Assembly (NCBI RefSeq): GCF_002443255.2
Contig: NW_019211455.1
Location: 35,989,472-36,053,471, forward strand
Direction: 5' to 3'
DNA from: Varroa destructor
Lineage: Eukaryota; Arthropoda; Arachnida; Mesostigmata; Varroidae
Length of the DNA: 64,000 bases
Part shown: positions 58,074-64,000 of the stretch, piece by piece
Numbering within the stretch: the first letter of the stretch is position 1
Layout of the letters: each line of letters begins with the position of its first letter
Position numbers and translations under genes: made by a program
The notes under the pieces: generated by a model
Database searches by the model: none
What the model was told of the DNA's origin: nothing
The model's input: only the letters and a program-made list of their open reading frames with translations

Positions 58074-58201
58074 TGGGATAAACGACGGCTGACGGAACTC
58101 AAATGAAAGATATTAAAAATCTACTTACTAGAAACAGCTTGCTAGACGAATGATTGAAATATGCGTTGCATCGATGCCGTAAAAACTGGTGGTTAAACAT
58201 T

Positions 58202-58207
58202 GTTTAT
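58202..58207 (-). terminator. Polyadenylation signal AATAAA of the zinc-finger gene
   Basis: TTTATT on the plus strand, about 110 bases past the stop codon on the minus strand, at a normal distance. Confidence 0.5.
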
Positions 58208-58316
58208 TGCTAAGCGGGTACATTCACATTTGAATAAAAGCTTTATCGTCAAACACTATACGTGAAGAAGGGAAGAACGAATATGTTTAAAAGCAGACAG
58301 AGTCAAGGCCACATAA

Positions 58317-59186
58317 TCAGTGTTGTCTTCTGCCTTCAAATTTGTGCATTTTCGATGTGTGTCTTCTTAAGGAGGAACTATATTTTGTGCTAAAAGAGCA
58401 ACTTGCACAAAAATATTCCTTAGGAGGTCTATTTTCTCCTCTACCAACGGCCGTCTCCCTGAAAGCCTCGTTAATAGTACAGCTATAACCAGAAGACGCT
58501 TGCTGGTCATCAGTCATCATCTTAAGTGACTGCCTTTGATCTTGTAATTCCAGCATATCTGAATCTATTAATTTCTGCTTAAACTCGATGTCGTCAATTT
58601 TCAACTCATCGATATCGTCTAATGGTTCTCGGTCTTCCTGAGCTCCTGTTTCTTCCAATATCCTGTTTAATTCGTGAAGGTATGTAGGATTGCTTTGACT
58701 AGCTATCGAACAGTGAGGTCCAAGCAACTCAAGACGAACATACCCATCGCCTACAGTGTGAAAGGCGTTTACGTAAAAGTCAGCCTTGTATTGGACTCGT
58801 GCACCTTCAAGAGTATCACCCACAACCCATCCATCACCTAAATTTCTTTCTGACATTGGCCGAATTGAATCGCCATTCCTTTTTCCTCGAGTCGATTGTG
58901 CTGGCCATCCAGGTAAGTGGCTGACGCCATGTTTTCGAGATGTATGAAGATGAAGTCCAACAGCCGAACTAAGTTTAGCAGGGCAGAACGTACAGAAAAA
59001 ACTGGCACTCATTTCAGCCGAATGTAAGGCACGCTCATGAGTGGACATAACCATCTGCGAACAAGACGTGAAATCGCACCAATTACATTGTGACCTTATC
59101 GAAGTGTCCGATGGACTTCCACCCATCGAGATACCTGGGGTCACTGCTTCAAAAAGGTTCATCGTCGCAGCACCAGCAGACAGCAT
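58317..59186 (-). CDS. Three-finger C2H2 zinc-finger protein, single exon
   Basis: A 289-residue protein with three regular C2H2 fingers of spacing C-x2-C-x12-H-x4-H: residues 34-55, 65-86 and 260-281. Two lie near the N-terminus and one at the very end, so there is a long spacer. The spacer has a WVVGDTLEGARVQYKADF-like stretch and an acidic run (EPLDDIDELKIDDIEF). The third finger is followed by a basic tail. Such proteins usually act in the nucleus on DNA or RNA, but no named family was recognised. A second Met at residue 9 (MNLF) could be the true start. A TTAG acceptor-like site seven bases before the ATG raises the chance of a 5' exon. The frame is intact with normal codon use. Confidence 0.75.
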   Translation of the reverse strand: MLSAGAATMNLFEAVTPGISMGGSPSDTSIRSQCNWCDFTSCSQMVMSTHERALHSAEMSASFFCTFCPAKLSSAVGLHLHTSRKHGVSHLPGWPAQSTRGKRNGDSIRPMSERNLGDGWVVGDTLEGARVQYKADFYVNAFHTVGDGYVRLELLGPHCSIASQSNPTYLHELNRILEETGAQEDREPLDDIDELKIDDIEFKQKLIDSDMLELQDQRQSLKMMTDDQQASSGYSCTINEAFRETAVGRGENRPPKEYFCASCSFSTKYSSSLRRHTSKMHKFEGRRQH

Positions 59187-62100
59187 TGCACCCTAACCGA
59201 AGCGTTTAGCGGTTGCCTGAACGTTCGATTATCCAATAGCTATATTCCTATAAAAACAAGAACACAATCAATCGACACAGTCAATCGAACTACGGACGTG
59301 GTAGACGTTGCTGAGGTTTAGAACCACTACACTTCGTTGCCCTGTATCAGATGACGGCCAATGTGCCAGGTTCCCTTTTTGTAGCGTTGATCGTGTTCCT
59401 CAGGAGCAGGAATTACACTTTAAGATTTAGACCATATTGTGGTATTAAATATATTATTCGTCTATTCAAGTAGCCCATCTATTCGTAGATTCTGTACGCA
59501 TCTTTGCATTCATTCTTTTTGACACATCGCGCATGCATTTACAATCTACCCTAAAATTATTGTTATTATTATTCCTGTAACTTTTCGAGGTCATACAAGG
59601 TTTCTATCTCTCACAGAAAATAACTTCGTTCCTCGAATACAACCATATGTTACAATCGTTCCGCTGGGAGTTTCATGTATCTCTGAATCTAATTCGTTGG
59701 AAATCCACAACTGCGCACACTGTATGTGCTATGGTTCGGCAAATCGGAGTGGACATGTAATATTCATGTTAATTATCATGCTTCGCTTCTTTCTCAATCC
59801 AACACGTCAATAATTTAATAGCGCTATTGATGGCAGTTTAGTGAATATATCTACATTATAAATATATTCATAATATAAATGACGAATGTGACTACGTGTC
59901 TTTCTATGGCTACACTCATTTTTCTTTAAAGAATTTGTAACCAGTAGAATACTCTGTCAACCAGGTGCGATCATTTCATGCCAGGTTTGCAATGGCTGGT
60001 TTAGGCTATGATTAGTTTTTTTCCATGCAACGTGTTCATAAGCAGTAACATAACAGTAACACATGCACTGACGCTTAGAAAGCGGTTTCAACATAAACAT
60101 TCAATACTGGTTATATATTAGAAGATCTGTTACTAGTTCCTATAAGAACCGTTATAGTTTAGCTGGATAGCAATTTTTAGAAAGAACTTATTATAACATT
60201 TATTCTCTTTATTCTAAACCTTCTATTTCGTTAATGATTGTATAGAATGATCAACGAAAGGCTAAGTCTAAAACACTAATTGGCTAAAGACAAATTTGGT
60301 TTCATACTTGCTAGACATATTTTGCACGTCGGCCCTGTTGGAACCGCATTCTCTCACGGTCATTTTGTTTTGACTGTTGAAACCAGGAGACAAATAAATA
60401 ACTCACAAATAAAAAAGGCCCAGGGCTTCTAATTTATCTCAGAATTTTACTATAGATGCGACAAACCGATATCATACTTTACCTGCTGTATACTTTCATT
60501 CAGTTGCCTCATTTTGCGCTAAGCTTTCTCTCCACGGCTGCCGATTAGGTAAAATCGCGAATCCGTTTCAGGTTCTAAATTATGCATACCAGTTATCTGC
60601 GGAAGATACATCTTAACTACAAATTTTTATCGAGAATAATATAGAAAATACACTAAAAGCAATGGCTGAACATCCTCGTATCAATAGGGGCTTTTTATGA
60701 TACTGCTAAAATGGTTGATTAATGTGACCAAACTTTACCCTGTAAAACTGTTTAAGTAGGCGTTCATGTTTTGCAATTAGCTGTTCCTTCTGTGCAACAG
60801 ACACATGATTTACCACACACATACATTCGTCAGCTACTATTAATATTGATGTTAGATAAGTAAATGTTTTTTTTTGTTTAGAACTGCTTGCCAATGTGAA
60901 TTTATCACCAGCATAAATTACTAATCATTAGGACCTTTCAGTGTCGTAAATCTGCGTAGGAAGCGTTTCTCTAGACCTAGCGCTTCCTGATTCAAGAACA
61001 ACTCTTTTGTTTAGAAAGAGCGAAAAGGTGGATTTTAAGGAGCATTTTCTACGCTTTGTGATACGAGCCCATGAAGTGAAAGTTTTATATTTGGCCTATT
61101 TGATTTAAAATTTACCTGTGAGAAGTGGCTATTCACTCAATGTTGATTTTTGGATGATGCGGAAAGTCGTCAACAAAGTTTTCCAGTTTATTAAGATCCG
61201 TAATTACATCAACAAAGGACGGTTACTCAGGCGAACGACATCACGTTTGCTTGAACTGAAGCAACGCAAGTCTCCACCAATGGTTACAATATACGGAAGA
61301 GTTCTTCCGCCATCCAAGCGAAAATAAATGAATATTTTTTTTTAATACAGAGATGAATATATGAAAACTACGTTTCAGGTAGTGCCGCATTTGCTTTGTT
61401 GCTGTTACTAATCAAAGGTTTAAATAAGTGAGCGGTTTAACAAAATTTTAGCTATCGACGCAGTGCCTACTAACCAATTATATTTGTTACAATATCAGAC
61501 GCGTATTATTTCCTTAAGGGCTACGTTGTATTTTATGTATTACATTCTCATGAATACTAATACTTTGTTTCTTTAGATCAAATATTGGCCGATACGATTA
61601 AGTCTGGCCAACTCGAATAAAAGCTAAAAATAAATATACTGATAATAATCACGGCAAATGTACCTATGTAAGAGATTAAAGTAATTGAGCAAATCTTTAG
61701 CGAACAAAAAAATGTCCAACCAGAACTTGCCCGAACGCATAAACGAAGCAGGAAAAGCATAAAAAAAAGTAGCAGGTTTCAAAACAAAAGTTACTACTGG
61801 TTTTCAATACACCACCCTTAAGTAAGCACTAGACAAAAAACAGAGCTCCGTCGATACCTATGTTTGCTTCTTCTCAGCCGTCGTCACATATTGTATTTTT
61901 TCAGTTAATCCTACTTATGCGCAAAACCTCGATATCTATAAATAAACTGCCGATTTTTGTCGACTAAATCGCCAGCAATAATTGGAGACTTGACCATTTT
62001 TTGGTTCTTATTTAGAATAGAATTTTGTCTAAATGACCCCATTGGGAAAAATACCGTTTTTTATCTTGCTTTTGATGAAAAGTAGCTATAATAAAATAAA

Positions 62101-62950
62101 AAAAAACAAGGAATAAAAAAAATAAGTTCGTATTCATTAATTAAGCATGTTTTCTGTGGGCATGAGCAAACACGTTTAGAGACTGAACTTCGTGCAGCAA
62201 AAAAGAACGCCGTTTTAATCCAGTCCATCTGCGCAGTGAGCTGCCACATAATCACTACGCCGTTTCCGAGGGGAATATTTGGTCTTTCCTATGGTGTCTT
62301 TATTAGGAAACTCTAAAGTTTTTCAATATATCTTTCACATCTTGGTAATCAATAGCGCAAACAATTGCCTAACAGGGCACGTTTTTTTCCCGTGGTTTCG
62401 TTTGTTTCAGCTGCAATGCTCGTTAAAGTGTAAGTTTTTGAAGCATAGAAAACCGTTTTCCAACCACTTTCCTAGTGGATTACTGCTCTAGCAGCGGATC
62501 AAACCATAGCGGCTCGTAGTCATCGCAATGCAGTAGCAAATGCGTAATAGCAAACGAATTATAACCTAAATGAAGATATTGCTGATGAATTCTGCACAAA
62601 AATGACAGCCTCATTCCTTTTAATAATGCAAAATAAACTAGTGACAAGTAACAAGCTAAGCTATTTGATATATCAATCAGTTTATATGAACAAAATAATC
62701 CTTTAGCGTAATAATTTGGAAAGATTATATTTGTTATAATAAGGTTTGCTTAGACTAAATCTTCTTTGGTTTGCAGAATCCTGTCTATTTTCACGAAAAT
62801 TGGGTGTATAATCCATGTCCGATTTGCAAGTGAGCGGATTATTAGTAACCTGTGAATCCAAGAAACCTGAAAAGGCAATAGATAACGGAAGGGTTTGTCA
62901 CCTGCGTATCCTCGATCTTGAAAAGGTGGACTGAATAGTATGACAATGGA
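59187..62950. other. Intergenic, no gene seen
   Basis: AT-rich with short broken frames on both strands. The 69-codon plus frame at 61118-61327 is basic (LLRRTTSRLLELKQRK) but has no recognisable domain. Nothing else could be supported. Confidence 0.45.
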
Positions 62951-63002
62951 ATGAATGCCACCTTCAAAGGAGAAAGAAAAAGAAAAGTCCCTGCCCTCAT
63001 AG

Positions 63003-63085
63003 AGGCCACGAAGAAAATGCGGGAGCGGAACTGGTCTGATAGCAATCGACCTCCGGTTGACGACATGAATGAGATCGCCGAATTG
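63003..63085 (+). CDS. Possible internal exon of an unknown gene
   Basis: An acceptor with a pyrimidine tract (GTCCCTGCCCTCATAG) and a GTAAGA donor flank 83 bases with an open frame, EATKKMRERNWSDSNRPPVD then DMNEIAEL. Composition and CpG content stand out from the flanks. No other exon was found inside the window; the gene could extend beyond 64 kb. The frame also stays open without splicing from about 62951 to 63187. Confidence 0.25.
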
Positions 63086-63189
63086 GTAAGAATATTGGCT
63101 GAATCAAGACTTTCTATTGTATACCCTACAGATGCATGCAGGGACTGGATTACGACTACAATAAAAAAAAAACGTAGAATAAATTAGGC

Positions 63190-64000
63190 TGTTTACCCGA
63201 TACACAAACAAAATAAATTCTTCTACATTCGTATGCATAAATGAGACTTCGGTAAAAAATTGCTTTTTTCAATATTGAGAAGCACTGGATTTTTTTATCT
63301 TTCGACAAGTATGGGTAATTAATGGACAACATTTCTTAAGTAACTTCTAGGAATTTTGTAATGTTTCTTTTTAAGGAAAGTGGTTTAAGTAAAAGTATAC
63401 GACAGAATTTGCGCTAAAAATTAGAATAAAGGTCATCCGAAGCGCTGACACAAAGGAACGCTTGAATAGCAACATATGGGTGCAAATATTGTGTCTGCTG
63501 ATTATATTCAACTGAACGAAATGCGACTATTAAACTACTAATAGCAGAACTACCGATGGATTAATATTTCTCAAGATGCTTCCATTTAAAAATCTGTAAA
63601 AACGGAATTTAGTTAACATTACTTATAAAGTACCGCATCCACTTGCATATTTTGGTTGATTTTCATGTTCTATATGATAGATGTGGAAGTAAAATCTATC
63701 TTGCACTTTGACGGCCATCTCGAATAATGATGCTCCACGTGTTATGCGGGATAGCATTACAAATAAAAATGTTTCTTGTCGCTTTAATATAGTATCGGTT
63801 CTAACGGTGAACAGTGTAGTTATGCGATGACCTTGAACTCTACAGGGAGGTCTTTCACACTGGTCGAAGTCAAACCCCCTGGAATGACTTGAGTAAGAAC
63901 TACTGCGATTTTAATAGGATTTTGTCAATTTTCCATGCAAAATATTGAAACTTTGCCTTTAGAAACCGCAACATTGTCGACTCGAGATTTTGTTGGCTTC
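63190..64000. other. Right end, nothing recognised
   Basis: AT-rich, stops in all frames, no repeat or domain noted. The window ends here. Confidence 0.5.

Larger units (their letters stand above)
52248..58200. other. Intergenic, between the SLC37 start and the zinc-finger gene end
   Basis: Probably contains the SLC37 promoter. A GC-richer patch with CAG and CAC trinucleotide runs at about 54990-55240 looks like a promoter or leader of an unseen transcript, with a possible plus-strand donor GCG|GTAGGT near 55070. The palindrome (53357-53619) and hairpin (53647-53713) are listed separately. No coding exon was supported. Confidence 0.5.

Noticed and set aside
1..64000. CRISPR array, operon, phage or plasmid features
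   Set aside because: Introns, polyadenylation signals and eukaryotic gene families throughout; no spaced direct repeats or bacterial gene organisation.

Overview
The window is eukaryotic nuclear DNA, AT-rich, with (AT)n microsatellites, GT-AG introns from about 150 bases to 7.7 kb, and decayed Tc1, mariner, LINE and tRNA-derived SINE copies. The recognisable proteins look like arthropod orthologues. Gene compactness and the protein sequences suggest a chelicerate, possibly a mite. That placement is inference; no species diagnosis can be made from sequence alone.

Six protein-coding genes are supported, left to right. (1) RMC1 (Mic1/C18orf8), minus strand, 3010-4929, one uninterrupted 639-codon exon. 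(2) TRIP4/ASC-1, plus strand, at least six exons from 5837 to 17318, divergent from RMC1 across a short CpG-containing promoter. (3) SLC25A21, the mitochondrial oxodicarboxylate carrier, minus strand, two coding exons 21971-24052. (4) PHF10/SAYP (BAF45a), plus strand, five coding exons 33834-38517, preceded by a probable 5' UTR intron and a GC-rich region at about 30960-32540. (5) An SLC37-type sugar-phosphate exchanger, minus strand, four exons 41424-52247, with a 7.7 kb first intron. (6) A single-exon three-finger C2H2 protein, minus strand, 58317-59186, not assigned to a family. Every splice junction was phased by hand and all joined reading frames stay open. PHF10 intron 1 has two alternatives, and the TRIP4 N-terminus is unresolved.

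The rest is intergenic or intronic sequence. It holds the CCHC tail of an R1/Jockey-type LINE at the left edge; Tc1-like transposase relics in TRIP4 intron 1 and SLC37 intron 3; a mariner relic near 30.2 kb; two opposite-strand copies of one tRNA-derived SINE family; a tRNA-Val-like relic; a 263-bp near-perfect palindrome at 53.4 kb with a second hairpin beside it; and several hairpins and short tandem repeats. A few exon-like open stretches without a recognised family (near 10.5, 14.2, 48.4 and 63.0 kb) are listed at low confidence.

The genes do not form a functional cluster. Their roles are late-endosomal Rab7 activation, transcription and ribosome-rescue coactivation, mitochondrial transport, PBAF chromatin remodelling and ER sugar-phosphate exchange. 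I saw no CRISPR, operon, plasmid or phage logic, no intact virus, and no convincing undescribed multi-gene system. The most useful leads are the opposite-strand exon-like block inside SLC37 intron 1, the intronless RMC1, the SINE pair and the long palindrome.
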